64,000 nucleotides of DNA from Halalkalibacter hemicellulosilyticusJCM 9152 (GTDB lineage Bacteria; Bacillota; Bacilli; Bacillales; Bacillaceae_D), in contig NZ_BAUU01000012.1 of NCBI RefSeq assembly GCF_000513115.1, positions 1-64,000 of the forward strand. Reading direction: 5' to 3'. Shown piece after piece: positions 38,165 to 48,964 of this stretch. The notes beneath the pieces are model-generated. The model worked only from the letters and a program-made list of their open reading frames with translations, was not told the origin of the DNA and did not search any database. The translations under genes were made by a program, and so were the position numbers. The first letter of the stretch is position 1. Every line of letters starts with the position of its first letter.

Positions 38165-38575
38165 ATGAAAAACCCAACCGATATACAAATTAAAGGACTA
38201 CTTGAAGAGAGTAAAAGGATTGCTGTTGTCGGATTATCAAATAACCCTGCACGAACCTCCTATCAAGTAGCAAAATTCATGCAAAATGCAGGATTTGAGC
38301 TTATCCCTGTTAACCCGACAATCGAAGAAGCACTGGGGGTAAAAGCGGTCGCCTCATTAAAAGATATACGTGGTACAATCGATATTGTAAATGTATTTAG
38401 AAGAGAGGAATACTTACCAGAAATAGCCAAAGAAGTTATTCATATCAAAGCAAAATCATTTTGGGCGCAATTAGGTATTGAGAATGAAGAAGCATATTCA
38501 TTATTAAAAGAACAAGAAATACTCACAATTATGAATCGCTGTATTAAAGTCGAATATGCCAGACTTCAACATTGA
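38165..38575 (+). CDS. yneT: CoA-binding protein YneT
   Basis: 136-residue protein with the Rossmann CoA-binding fold of succinyl-CoA synthetase alpha subunits: IAVVGLSNNPARTSYQVAKF (nucleotide loop), IPVNPTIEEALG, and AKSFWAQLGIENEEAYSLL. ATG 38165 follows TAGGAGTG. The gene precedes parE as in B. subtilis, although plsY is not found between yneR and yneT here. Its ligand and role are unknown. Confidence 0.88.
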   Translation: MKNPTDIQIKGLLEESKRIAVVGLSNNPARTSYQVAKFMQNAGFELIPVNPTIEEALGVKAVASLKDIRGTIDIVNVFRREEYLPEIAKEVIHIKAKSFWAQLGIENEEAYSLLKEQEILTIMNRCIKVEYARLQH

Positions 38576-38640
38576 TCATTTATTCACTTCAAACAATATT
38601 AAGATTTCATGAAATATTTATGCAGGAATTTAAAAAGTGT

Positions 38641-38668
38641 TTGCGAATAATGAAATAACCGCTACAAT
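38641..38668 (+). promoter_or_regulatory. Promoter of parEC
   Basis: TTGCGA (38641-38646), 16 bp, TACAAT (38663-38668). Downstream in the leader, GTGCTACA/TGTAGCAC (38713-38735) forms an 8-bp hairpin just before the AAAGGAG ribosome binding site. Confidence 0.55.
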
Positions 38669-38754
38669 AGATAAGGCAACCTAGTGGTGTTTATAGAAAC
38701 ATTTGTTCGTGTGTGCTACAATGTTTTTGTAGCACGGTGAAAGGAGTACACAAT

Positions 38755-40723
38755 TTGGTAAGGAATCAGATGGAATATAATGATGAATCAATTCAAGTAT
38801 TAGAAGGATTAGAAGCTGTTCGTAAAAGACCAGGTATGTATATTGGTAGTACGGACGCTAGAGGGCTTCATCATCTCGTTTATGAAATTGTTGATAATTC
38901 AGTAGATGAGGCCTTAGCGGGGTTTGGCGATTCAATCGAAGTAACCATCCACCGTGATCAGAGTGTCTCTATTTCTGATCACGGTCGAGGCATGCCTACT
39001 GGGATACATAAATCAGGGAAGCCTACACCAGAGGTCATCTTGACAGTCCTTCATGCAGGAGGCAAATTTGGCCAAGGTGGTTATGCAACTAGTGGAGGAC
39101 TTCACGGTGTAGGTGCTTCTGTCGTTAATGCTTTGTCTGAATGGTTAGTAGTTGAAATTAAACGTGACGGTCATATTTATAAGCAGCGTTTTGAGAATGG
39201 GGGGAAACCTGTTACTAGTTTAGAGAAGGTTGGAAACACTAGAAAAACAGGAACAACTATTCATTTCAAGCCAGACTCGTCTATTTTCAGCACGACTACT
39301 TATAACAGTGAAACGTTAACAGAACGTTTACGAGAAGCGGCTTTTTTATTAAAGGGGTTACGGATTAAATTAACCGATTTACGCGGGGAAGGATCGGAGC
39401 AAGAGTTCCATTTTGAGAACGGAATTGAAGCCTTTGTTGAATATTTAAATGAAGATAAAGAAACGTTAAGTCCAGTTGTCTTTTTTTCTGGCGACCAAAA
39501 TGATATTGGTGTTGAATTTGCTTTTCAATTCAATGATGGCTATACAGAAAATGTCCTATCTTTTGTTAACAATGTACGTACAAAGGATGGAGGGACACAT
39601 GAGCTAGGGGCTAAAGCGGCAATGACTCGTGCCGTAAATGAGTATGCTCGTAAAGTAAAGCTGCTTAAGGAGAAGGACAAGAATCTTGACGGCTCTGATA
39701 TTCGTGAAGGCTTTACAGCGATTGTTTCCGTTCGAGTACCTGAACAGATGCTTCAGTTTGAAGGACAAACAAAAGGAAAATTAGGAACTCCTGAAGCTCG
39801 TTCTGCTGTTGATGGAATCGTATCCGAAAAGCTATCGTATTTCTTTGAAGAAAACCCTGATGTTAGCACAATGTTAATTAGAAAAGCGATTAAAGCAGCG
39901 CAAGCACGTGATGCGGCTCGTAAAGCTCGTGAAGATGCTCGATAATGGAAAAAAAAGCAAAAGGAAAGATGTCTTACTTAGTGGTAAATTAACTCCAGCA
40001 CAATCAAAAAACCCAAAGCGAAATGAACTGTACTTAGTTGAGGGAGATTCTGCGGGAGGTTCAGCTAAGCAAGGTCGGGATCGGAAATTTCAGGCTGTCT
40101 TGCCACTACGAGGAAAAGTGATTAACACTGAAAAAGCTAAGCTTGAAGATATCATGAAAAATGAAGAAATTAGAACGATTATTCATACCATTGGAGCTGG
40201 AGTCGGTTCTGATTTTGATCTCACGGATGTTAATTATGACAAAGTCGTTATCATGACAGATGCCGATACAGACGGAGCTCATATTCAAGTGCTGCTTTTA
40301 ACGTTCTTTTATCGTTATATGCGACCACTTATAGATTCTGGCAAGGTGTATATTGCCCTACCTCCACTATATAAAGTTAGTAAAGGTAGTGGAAGAAAAG
40401 AAGTGGTGGAATACGCTTGGGATGAGCGTGAATTAGATGCAAAAATAAAAAGTGTTGGTCGAGGTTATATGTTACAGCGTTATAAAGGTCTTGGAGAAAT
40501 GAACGCAACCCAGCTATGGGAGACAACGATGGATCCGACAACTAGAACATTAATACGTGTGAAATTAGAAGATGCAGCTCGCGCTGAAAAACGTGTGACT
40601 ACGTTAATGGGTGATAAAGTGGAGCCACGCCGTAAGTGGATTGAATCCCATGTCGCATTCGGACTTGAAGAAGAGTCAAATATACTAGAAAACGAAAATT
40701 TAGCTATTATTGAGGAGGAGTAA
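38755..40723 (+). CDS. parE: DNA topoisomerase IV subunit B (frameshifted)
   Basis: ATPase subunit of topoisomerase IV, which separates linked daughter chromosomes. TTG start at 38755 after AAAGGAG gives [18 protein letters not shown], close to the B. subtilis N-terminus. The GHKL ATPase ([32 protein letters not shown]), transducer and TOPRIM domains ([26 protein letters not shown]) are all present. The frame breaks after KAREDAR near 39943: removing one T from CGATAATGG joins it to NGKKSKRKD exactly as in relatives. A lone insertion in an essential gene argues for a sequence error. It is followed two bases later by parC. Confidence 0.93.
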
Positions 40724-40725
40724 GC

Positions 40726-43151
40726 TTGGCACAAACAGAGCGTTACTTAGATCTTCCTTTAGAAGAAGTTATCGGCGATCGTTTTGGCCGATATAGTAAA
40801 TATATTATTCAGGAACGTGCATTACCTGATGCCCGTGACGGATTGAAGCCTGTACAACGTCGGATATTATATGCGATGCATAAGGAAGGGAACACAGCGG
40901 ATAAGCCTTTCCGAAAGTCGGCGAAAACAGTCGGAAATGTAATCGGTAATTACCATCCTCATGGAGATTCATCTGTGTATGATGCTATGGTACGGATGAG
41001 TCAAGAGTGGAAAGTACGGAATATTTTAATTGATATGCACGGAAACAACGGTTCAGTTGACGGTGATCCAGCAGCTGCTATGCGTTATACAGAAGCAAGA
41101 TTATCGAAAATCGCTTCCCAATTATTACGTGATATTGATCGAAATACAGTTGATTACATTCCAAATTTTGATGACTCTGAGGAAGAACCCGTTGTTCTTC
41201 CTGCAATGTTTCCAAATTTACTTGTCAATGGATCAACAGGAATTTCAGCAGGATACGCAACGGATATTCCACCTCATCACTTAGGTGAAATCATTGATGG
41301 GGTTATCATGCAGATGGAAAATCCGAACGTAACTTTAGATGATTTACTAACGATTATTAAAGGACCTGATTTTCCTACAGGTGGGATCGTGCAAGGATTA
41401 GATGGGATAAGACAAGCTTATCGAACAGGTAAAGGGAAAGTAGTCGTTCGGGCTAAAACAGAAGTCGAACAGTTAAAAGGCGGCAAGGAACAAATTACGA
41501 TTACAGAAATCCCTTATGAAGTAAACAAAGCGAATCTAGTGAAAAAAATGGATGAGCTACGTTTGATAAAAAAGTCGACGGAATTGCCGAGGTTCGTGAC
41601 GATACGGATCGAACAGGTATGAGAATCGTAGTTGAATTAAAAAAAGAAGCAGATGCAAATGCTATTTTAAACTATTTGTTTAAAAATACTGATTTACAAA
41701 TTACATATAACTTCAACATGGTGGCCATTTCAAGAAAAGCCCCTAAACTCATGGGGCTTCAAGAACTGATTCAGGCTTATATTGATCACCAAAAAGAAGT
41801 CATTCGTCGACGTTCACAATATGACCTTGAAAAAGCGAAAGACCGTCAACACATCGTTCAAGGTCTTATGAAAGCTATCTCGATATTAGATGATGTGATC
41901 GCAACGATTCGTTCATCTAACGATAAAAAAGACGCAAAAAATAATTTAATCGCTCAATACGAATTTACCGAATTACAAGCTGAAGCTATTGTGAATTTAC
42001 AGCTATATCGATTAACAAATACCGACATTACCACGCTTGAAGAAGAAGCTGCCGATCTCGAAAGACGCATTCACGAGTTAGTAGCGGTCTTAGCAAGTGA
42101 GAAAAAGCTTATTCAAGTGATCAAAAAAGATTTAAATAAAATCAAGAAAGACTTTGCTGATGCTAGGAGAACAGAAATAAAAGCAGAAATAGAAGAAATA
42201 AAAATTAACATGGATGTATTAATCGCTTCCGAAGATGTAATGGTAAGTGTTACCCATGAAGGATATGTAAAAAGAGCTAGTTTACGTTCCTATACAGCTT
42301 CAAATGGCGAATTACCTGGAATGAAAGAAGGAGACCTTTTACTCGGTTATTACGAAATGAACACAACCGATACACTCGTTCTGTTTACTAAGTTAGGTAA
42401 TTATCTATACATCCCTGTACACGAATTACCAGATATCCGCTGGAAGGATATGGGGCAGCACGTAGCTAATATTGTTTCTATTGATCGTGAGGATGAAATT
42501 ATTGCAGCTATGCCTATTAAAGAATTCTCAGAGCAACAATCCTTATTATTCGTCACAAAAAATGGAATGGCAAAACGTTCACAATTATCATTGTATCAAG
42601 CACAACGCTATTCTAAGCCGTTAATGGCCATTAAATTAAAAGATCATGACGAAGTGGTTTCCGTATTCAAAACAAACGGTGAGCAAGAGCTATTTATTGC
42701 GACAGCTCAAGGTTACGGATTATGGTTTAGTGAATCAGAAGTAAATGCTGTCGGTCAACGAGCGGCTGGCGTGAAGGGAATTAATCTAAAAGAAGACGAT
42801 TATGTCGTCGATGCAAACATGTTCTCATTAGAAGAGAATGTAGAATTCTTAATTGTGACACATCGTGGGGCAGCAAAAAAAGTATCCATTAGTGAATTTG
42901 ATAAATCTACAAGAGCTAAAAGAGGATTAATGATCTTAAGAGAATTAAAATCTAATCCACATAGAGTGATTGCATGTAAGAAAATTAGTAATCAAAATAA
43001 CGAGATTTATCAATTATTGACAGACAAAGGTCATATAGAAAGTCTGGAATCGAAGAGTATTCGTAAAAGTGACCGATATAGTAACGGTTCATTTATTGTC
43101 GATACGAATCACGTAGGTTTAGTTACAAAGGTGTTAAAACAACTCATGTAG
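40726..43151 (+). CDS. parC: DNA topoisomerase IV subunit A (frameshifted)
   Basis: DNA-cleaving subunit of topoisomerase IV. TTG start at 40726 follows GAGGAGGAG. The breakage-reunion domain has the quinolone-resistance region [15 protein letters not shown] and the catalytic Tyr in [11 protein letters not shown]. The frame is lost near 41564, where TTGATAAAAAAG needs one more G to read [14 protein letters not shown]. The continuation from 41619 holds the coiled coil and beta-pinwheel C-terminal domain ([27 protein letters not shown]). Together about 808 residues, normal length. As with parE, the single-base loss is probably an error. Confidence 0.93.
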
Positions 43152-43163
43152 AAAGAATGATTT

Positions 43164-43201
43164 CATTATCTAAGCCATGTCATTTAATGGCTTAGATAAT
43201 G
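43164..43201. terminator. 15-bp perfect palindrome after parC
   Basis: CATTATCTAAGCCAT and ATGGCTTAGATAATG with an eight-base loop. It is placed as a terminator but has no T-run next to it. The rest of 43202-43430 is AT-rich and shows short hairpins only (TTGTTG/CAACAA, GATAG/CTATC). Confidence 0.55.
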
Positions 43202-43275
43202 AACATGAATAAAATTCAAATTTCATCTCAAAACTCAAGAAAACTTCATAAAATGAGATATTTTTTATTTTTTTC

Positions 43276-43306
<31 letters not shown>

Positions 43307-43431
43307 AGATAATGATTTTGTTTTTAGTTAGTCTGCTGTTTCGTTGTTTGTTGTTGTACAGCGCAACAAAAAATCATTTGTTAATGATAGCTATTGTTCA
43401 ACTATCGCCACCGCTGAATAGTCTTTATACA

Positions 43432-43472
43432 AAATAAGGTTATCCCATACCATACTTATAGAGGATAACCTT
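43432..43472 (-). terminator. Terminator of the small lipoprotein gene
   Basis: On the minus strand AAGGTTATCC pairs with GGATAACCTT, followed by ATTTTGTAT. It lies about 100 bp downstream of the lipoprotein stop. Confidence 0.5.
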
Positions 43473-43573
43473 CATCATTATTCAATTACTCATACTTTAA
43501 GTTATATTGCGACAACTATTCTGGTCTATTAATCTCCTATGACCAAAGCTTTCACAGGTATTTCAATAGAAAA

Positions 43574-43981
43574 TTATTCTGTATGAATAATAAACTGTTT
43601 TGTCCCCTTATCAACCATAAATTCCTCTTCATATATCATTTCTGCTGTTCCCTCACGTAATTTATCCTTATCTATATCAGCATTAGGATCTATTTCAAAA
43701 ACCTTTACGATATACAAAAGGTCATTTTCAATAACTACTTCTACTTTTTGCCTATCTGTAAGATATAAGAACTTATTAGCCTCAAACTCTTCTTGGTCGT
43801 CCCTCCAAATTGCGTGTTCCCCAATATATTGACGTTCTTCCAGTGGTCTAATTTCTAAAATGTACTCTTGCACAATATTATCTCGCACTGAAAACTCAAC
43901 TTCCGAAATATATTCATCATGCCTATTATCAGAATAACAAGATATCAATAGCAAAAATAGTAACATACTACTATATTTCAT
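43574..43981 (-). CDS. Small lipoprotein of unknown function
   Basis: 135 residues. The N-terminus MKYSSMLLFLLLISC is a lipoprotein signal with LISC as lipobox, so the mature protein should hang on the outer face of the membrane. The body is acidic, with beta-strand-like stretches (KVEVVIENDLLYIVKVFEID) and a C-terminal MVDKGTKQFIIH. No family is recognised. It has its own RBS and stands alone in a worn region. Confidence 0.7.
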   Translation of the reverse strand: MKYSSMLLFLLLISCYSDNRHDEYISEVEFSVRDNIVQEYILEIRPLEERQYIGEHAIWRDDQEEFEANKFLYLTDRQKVEVVIENDLLYIVKVFEIDPNADIDKDKLREGTAEMIYEEEFMVDKGTKQFIIHTE

Positions 43982-44426
43982 TATTTCACATCCTTTTATT
44001 GTCTTTTCTGGATTTTATGATATCATAAAATGGAAAATAAAAACAGAAAAAAAGAGAGTTCGCCATGTTAAAACTTAAACTTCTTATTACCACAATAAAA
44101 ACATCAAACACAATCTATAAATTCCATTCGTTTGCTTGGAGAAGTTACTCCTATTCCTATTAATGAGAAAATGAATGATGAGTTTAATAACTTAATGCCC
44201 AATATTGATCATAGTTTAATAGAGACTATAAACCTCATGAACGATAATAAGGTGCGAATCAATAACACTACTGTTGAACATATAACAGCATAGCTCTCAC
44301 ATCTGTTTATTAACATAAAGTTCTAATTTAATTTCAATGGCTCTTTTCATGAAGAAAGACGCTTTCCTTATTTCAGAAAAGCGCCCTAAGCATCCATACT
44401 GGAAATCGAGGTAAGCAATTTCTAAA

Positions 44427-44946
44427 TCACTCATTTATTGTTTTGTAATAGCCGTGCGCAATATCTTCTAATACCGGTTTCCCTTTTGGCTCCCATCCAA
44501 GCATTATCCTAGCTTTTTCAGCATTTACCCTACTATTGGAACCAAAAGCATAATGTGCTCCCTCTGCTCCCCATTCACTGATAGCATCGTCAATTGACAT
44601 ACTTTTTGTTTGATTTCCTAGCTCAAAAGTTTCATTTATTGTTTCAGCAAGCTCTTTAAAAGATACCTCTCCATTTTCAGCAAAATAAAATGATCCAGAA
44701 GGTGCATAATACAAAGCCAATACATACAGTTCTACAAGGTCATCAATATGAACAGTGGACCATACATTCTCGCCTTTTCCAATATGATGGGCTGTCCCTT
44801 TCTTTAGTGCAAAATGAATCATTCCAGGTACTTGGATACTTTCTCTTTTTATTCCTCTACCTTCCCCATAAATTAGTGCAGGACAGATGACAATTGTACG
44901 TATATTCTTATTCGCAGCTGTAATGTACCTTCTCCAGTTTGTATGA
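44427..44946 (-). pseudogene. NAD-dependent epimerase/dehydratase, N-terminally truncated
   Basis: The frame is open from about 44946 and reads HSHTNWRRYITAANKNIRTI, VICPALIYGEGRGIKRESIQ, then FALKKGTAHHIGKGENVW, the C-terminal half of an extended SDR/epimerase. The Rossmann N-terminus with GxxGxxG and the YxxxK segment are missing. The truncated end abuts the stop codon of the alcohol dehydrogenase gene, with no start codon or RBS, so a deletion joined the two. The ATG at 44822 could only start a 131-residue fragment. The preceding gap 43982-44426 has a short unassigned frame (to about 44293) and no clear gene. Confidence 0.72.
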
Positions 44947-46079
44947 CTATGGTTTCAAAATCACTTTCACACAATTGTCTTCCTTTTTATTAAAAATGTG
45001 ATAACCATGCGCTGCCTGTTCTAAAGGCAGCGTATGAGTAATAATTTTTTTAGGATTAATGTCACCTTTAACGATTTTGTCATAAAGAAGTGGCATAAAA
45101 TGACGTGCCGGTGCTTGCCCCATTTTGAGCGTGATATTCCGAGAGAAAAAAGGTCCTAGTGGGAACATATTGTATAGACCGCCATATACACCCGTTAATT
45201 GCACCGTTCCCCCTTTTCTAACTGCCTTTGTTGCTATTTGAATAGGTCCTAAAGTACCGCCTTGCAATTTCAATTTTTGTTCGGCCCACTCAAGTGGTGA
45301 TTTTTTCCCATCCATTCCAACGCAATCAATAACGACATCTGCTCCCCCTTTCGTCGTGTCCTTCAATACTTCCCCCATATCTTCGTACTGAGTAAAATCA
45401 AACACTTCCGTTTTGTTGATTTTTTTTGAATGCTCAAGTCGATTTTGTATGTAATCGACGGCAATAACTCTAGAGGCTCCTCTGTCCCACGCAAACTGTT
45501 GTGTCATCAGTCCTACTGGTCCAGAACCTAATACAACAACGGTATCACCTTCCTTAACGCCAGCATTTTCAATACTCCAATATGCTGTAGGAAGAACATC
45601 AGACAAAAATAATAATGATTCATCGTCTAATTCACAATTCTCAGGAATAAGAAACGGCGTATAATTCCCAAACGGAACATGCAGATACTCCGCTTGACCA
45701 CCTGGATAATTGCCGAATTTTTCAGAATACCCAAAATACCCGCCCGAATCATAATGAGGTTAGCATGATCACACTGACTTTCCAAGTCACGATCACAGAA
45801 ATAACATGATCCACATGCAACAGTGAACGGAATGACAACACGATCTCCCTTTTTCACACTTGTCACATTAGAGCCCACTTCCTCAACAATCCCCATCGGT
45901 TCATGTCCAATTGTATAACCAATCGGTAGTGGGAAATTTCCTTGGTATAGATGCAGATCAGATCCACATATAGCCGTAGATGTTACTTTAATGATGATAT
46001 CATCGTTCTTTTTAATAGTAGGATCTTTCACTTTTTTAACAGTAACTTCATATTTACCTTGATACGTAACTGCTTTCAT
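44947..46079 (-). CDS. Zinc-dependent alcohol/formaldehyde dehydrogenase family (frameshifted)
   Basis: Medium-chain dehydrogenase of the glutathione-independent formaldehyde dehydrogenase-like group, about 377 residues when joined. ATG 46079 follows GGAGGTGAG. Catalytic zinc ligands are Cys in AICGSDLHLYQG and the GHEPMG His-Glu; the structural zinc Cys cluster is ACGSCYFCDRDLESQCDHAN. Near 45759 one base is missing: with it the frame runs N-P-H-Y-D-S-G-G-Y-F-G-Y and reaches SDVLPTAYWSIENAGVKEGD. The NAD-binding motif is VVLGSGPVGLMTQ. It oxidises short alcohols or aldehydes; the true substrate is open. It ends exactly where the truncated epimerase begins. Confidence 0.82.
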
Positions 46080-46266
46080 TTTTAACTCACCTCCATTAAT
46101 CGTAGTATTTGTCATTACCTATCAAAACATAACTAAGGTCACGTAATACTTTCTACATGAGCTTTTTTTGAAACATCAATTTCTTATAAATGAATAAGAA
46201 AAAAAGTAATAGAACCTAATGTAAGATAACATAAGGTCCTATTACTAGGCTTTACCGATTAACAAA

Positions 46267-46416
46267 TTAAACTGGTGATTTCCCTCTAATAATTCGAATG
46301 AGCAATGTCACAACTGCTATCACAAGCAAAATATGAATAAACCCATTAAGAATGGTTCCAGACACCATTCCAAGTATCCACAATATAAGCAATACAAGAA
46401 AAATGGTCCAGAGCAT
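46267..46416 (-). CDS. lmo0937-family small membrane protein
   Basis: 49 residues, MLWTIFLVLLILWILGMVSG then a second hydrophobic stretch IHILLVIAVVTLLIRIIRGK. Two membrane helices with a Gly-Phe turn are typical of the DUF5670/lmo0937 family, common in bacilli, lactic bacteria and many others. AAAGGAGG precedes ATG 46416. Function unknown; members are often stress-induced. Confidence 0.75.
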   Translation of the reverse strand: MLWTIFLVLLILWILGMVSGTILNGFIHILLVIAVVTLLIRIIRGKSPV

Positions 46417-46561
46417 ACTGTTTCCTCCTTTAGTTTATTGATTTAACTTTCTATTCCCTTGTTCTAAAAAAGAAAACATCGAATAGGTCAAAGCGGCTTT
46501 TTATTTACGCTATACATTGTTTTACTACGATACTGACTTCTCTTCATATTTCATAAATAAA

Positions 46562-46604
46562 CAAGAGTATCTCAAGTTGTTGTTACTTGAGATACTCTTG
46601 TTTC
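46562..46604. terminator. Terminator after ugpB
   Basis: AAGAGTATCTCAAG and CTTGAGATACTCTT pair perfectly across nine bases. It lies downstream of ugpB on the minus strand and can act in both directions. Confidence 0.75.
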
Positions 46605-46662
46605 AAACATTATTTGAGCAGCTTATATTCGGGCTTGTATAAAACTTGATGTTTAATTTTCT

Positions 46663-48069
46663 TTATTCTCCTCGTGCTCTATTCGCTTGTTCAATCGCTG
46701 CATTGATTTGATCTACTACTGATTGGTATGTGTCATCAACTGCTCCACCGTTATAAACCGTTTCTAACGCCGTTTCTGTAATCCGACGAGCTTCAGGTAT
46801 CATATCCATAATAGCACCCTGAGTAGCATAATTAGACGTTGTCGCTTGGAGTTGATCTACAGTTACCTTTAATTGTGGCATAGTTTCATATGCTTCTAGA
46901 ACAACCTCTTCGTCATAAGCTGCTGGGTTAATCGCAAAATAACCTGTTCCTACATGCCACTGTGCTTGTACTTCTGGCGTTTGTAAAAATTTCATAAAGT
47001 CCCACGCGGCCATTTGCTCAGCTTCTGGTTTTCCATCGACCATCCAAAGGCTTGCCCCACCAATAACAACGCCATTTCTTTCTGTATTTTCAGGGTAAGG
47101 TAAAAATGCGACGCCTACTTCAAATGGAGCATTTTCTACGACATTTTTTACACTTGCTGACGACTGTAAAAACATCGCAACATCACCTGACATAAACCCA
47201 GAAACCATATTATCACTATTTGTTCCATAGTTAGCGAAGGTATCGTCTTCTATCATACGTTCCACCCAAGCAAAGACCGATTTCCCCTCTGCTTCAGTGA
47301 AGCCAACCTCTGTCGGTGTACCGTTTCGTCCATTATCATTGTTCATAAGCAAGGCACCTTGATTTGCTAGCAACTGCTCATATAACCAACCATAAGCTTG
47401 TAAAGCAAAGCCTTTCATATCTGGATTGGATTCGACAATTTGACGTGAAGCTTCTTCTATTTCTTCATATGTTTCAGGTGGTGCATCAGGGTCAAGTCCA
47501 GCTGCTTCAAAGGCATCCTTGTTATAATACATAACAGGTGTTGAAGAGTTAAATGGCATCGAATAAAATTGATCGTCTATTTTATAGTAATTGATAATAT
47601 TGTCTTCAAGGCTACTCATATCATAACCATCGGCATCAATTAAATCTTGAATCGGTGTAATATGTCCACTATGTACCATCGACATGGTCCCAATCTCAAA
47701 TACCTGAATCATCGTAGGAGCACTGTCTGTTCCTGCAACACTATGAAATTTGGTTAGTGCTTCATCATAAGAACCCTGGTATTCTGCTTCAACAATCACG
47801 TCATCTTGAGCTGCATTATACATATTAACTAATTCATCAAGAGCCTCTTGTAATGCCCCTCCCATCGCATGCCAAAACGTTACCGTAACAGGCCCATCCG
47901 TATTTTGCGCCTCATCGTCAGCTGCTTGATCTTGATCTGCATTTTCTACCTCATTCGTAGAATCATCTGAATCATTTCCTTCTTCACCAGTCACTTCACT
48001 GTTGTTACACGCGACTATCACTAGCATGAAAGTAAGCAATACGATAAAAACAAATCCTTTTTTCATCAT
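46663..48069 (-). CDS. ugpB: ABC importer substrate-binding lipoprotein (UgpB-like)
   Basis: Extracellular binding protein for sn-glycerol-3-phosphate or glycerophosphodiesters. ATG 48069 after GAGGAGTGG gives MMKKGFVFIVLLTFMLVIVA-C, a lipoprotein signal with Cys as the anchor. An Asp/Glu-rich linker follows. The mature part opens VTFWHAMGGALQEALDELV, the UgpB signature, and contains FYSMPFNSSTPVMYYNKDAF and GGASLWMV. It is the last gene of the operon ugpC-ugpA-ugpE-ugpB, 55 bp after ugpE. Substrate is inferred from similarity to UgpB; other sugars cannot be excluded. Confidence 0.87.
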   Translation of the reverse strand: MMKKGFVFIVLLTFMLVIVACNNSEVTGEEGNDSDDSTNEVENADQDQAADDEAQNTDGPVTVTFWHAMGGALQEALDELVNMYNAAQDDVIVEAEYQGSYDEALTKFHSVAGTDSAPTMIQVFEIGTMSMVHSGHITPIQDLIDADGYDMSSLEDNIINYYKIDDQFYSMPFNSSTPVMYYNKDAFEAAGLDPDAPPETYEEIEEASRQIVESNPDMKGFALQAYGWLYEQLLANQGALLMNNDNGRNGTPTEVGFTEAEGKSVFAWVERMIEDDTFANYGTNSDNMVSGFMSGDVAMFLQSSASVKNVVENAPFEVGVAFLPYPENTERNGVVIGGASLWMVDGKPEAEQMAAWDFMKFLQTPEVQAQWHVGTGYFAINPAAYDEEVVLEAYETMPQLKVTVDQLQATTSNYATQGAIMDMIPEARRITETALETVYNGGAVDDTYQSVVDQINAAIEQANRARGE

Positions 48070-48145
48070 GAACTTTCCACTCCTCATCATTATTTCTTTT
48101 TCAATTTATCATTAATGAATAACACATTCGTTATCCAAGAATGCC

Positions 48146-48964
48146 TTATTTAAGTGCCCCTTCTGCTAACCCTCTTTGTAATTTCTTTTGACCTAGGAAC
48201 AATAAGAGTAATGTTGGTAATACAACAATGATCGCCCCAGCCATAATAATGCCCCATTCATTTAATTGCTCTTGCGATTGTAGCTGTTTTAAACCAATTT
48301 GTACGGTACGGACAGAATCATTTGTCGTTGCTAGTAATGGCCATAAGTACATATTCCAAGAAGATAAGAAGCTATAAACGGATAACGTTAACAAGCTTGT
48401 ACGCGCAACAGGCAGAACGATTTTAATAAAAAATGTAAAATCACCCATACCGACAATTTCACTAGCTTCTTTTAATTCAATTGGAATTTGCTTAAAGTTT
48501 TGTCGTAATAGAAACGTTCCAAAGGCCATCGCAAAAAATGGTAGAGTTAGACCAATATAAGAGTCTATAAAGCCTAGGTCACGAATCGTATGGAAATTGG
48601 GAATAATAGAAGCTTCAAATGGAACCATCATTGTCGCAATAAATATAAAAAATAGCACATCTCTTCCCTTAAAATGGAGAAACGTAAACGCATATGCTGC
48701 TAAGCTAGCCAAAGTAAGCTGACCGATCATAATCAAAATGGATACAACAAAGCTATTTATTAAATAATTCATAAGTGGAAAACGTTGAAACACGTGAATA
48801 TAATTATCAAAAGTAATCGATGTAGGAATGATTTTTCCTGTCATAATATCCTGTCCTGACATAAAGCTCATACTAAAAGCCATTAAAGCAGGTGCAAAAA
48901 TGAGAAAGGCTGAAATAGTTAGTAAAATGTAAAGGATGATTTTTTGCGATGTCGGCATTCTCAT
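48146..48964 (-). CDS. ugpE: ABC importer permease (UgpE-like)
   Basis: 272-residue inner permease with six membrane helices. The EAA loop that docks on the ATPase reads ELKEASEIVGMGDFTFFIKI. The segment FKGRDVLFFIFIATMMVPFE is typical of UgpE/MalG permeases. It overlaps ugpA by four bases (ATGA), so the two permeases are made in step. Confidence 0.88.
   Translation of the reverse strand: MRMPTSQKIILYILLTISAFLIFAPALMAFSMSFMSGQDIMTGKIIPTSITFDNYIHVFQRFPLMNYLINSFVVSILIMIGQLTLASLAAYAFTFLHFKGRDVLFFIFIATMMVPFEASIIPNFHTIRDLGFIDSYIGLTLPFFAMAFGTFLLRQNFKQIPIELKEASEIVGMGDFTFFIKIVLPVARTSLLTLSVYSFLSSWNMYLWPLLATTNDSVRTVQIGLKQLQSQEQLNEWGIIMAGAIIVVLPTLLLLFLGQKKLQRGLAEGALK

Noticed and set aside
39900-41650. 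Programmed frameshifting in parE and parC
   Set aside because: No slippery heptamer with downstream structure at the break points; relatives encode both proteins in one frame and one-base edits restore exact family sequence.
44170-44293. Short frame ending NNTTVEHITA before the epimerase remnant
   Set aside because: No RBS at the internal ATG, no recognised domain; possibly gene debris but not supportable.
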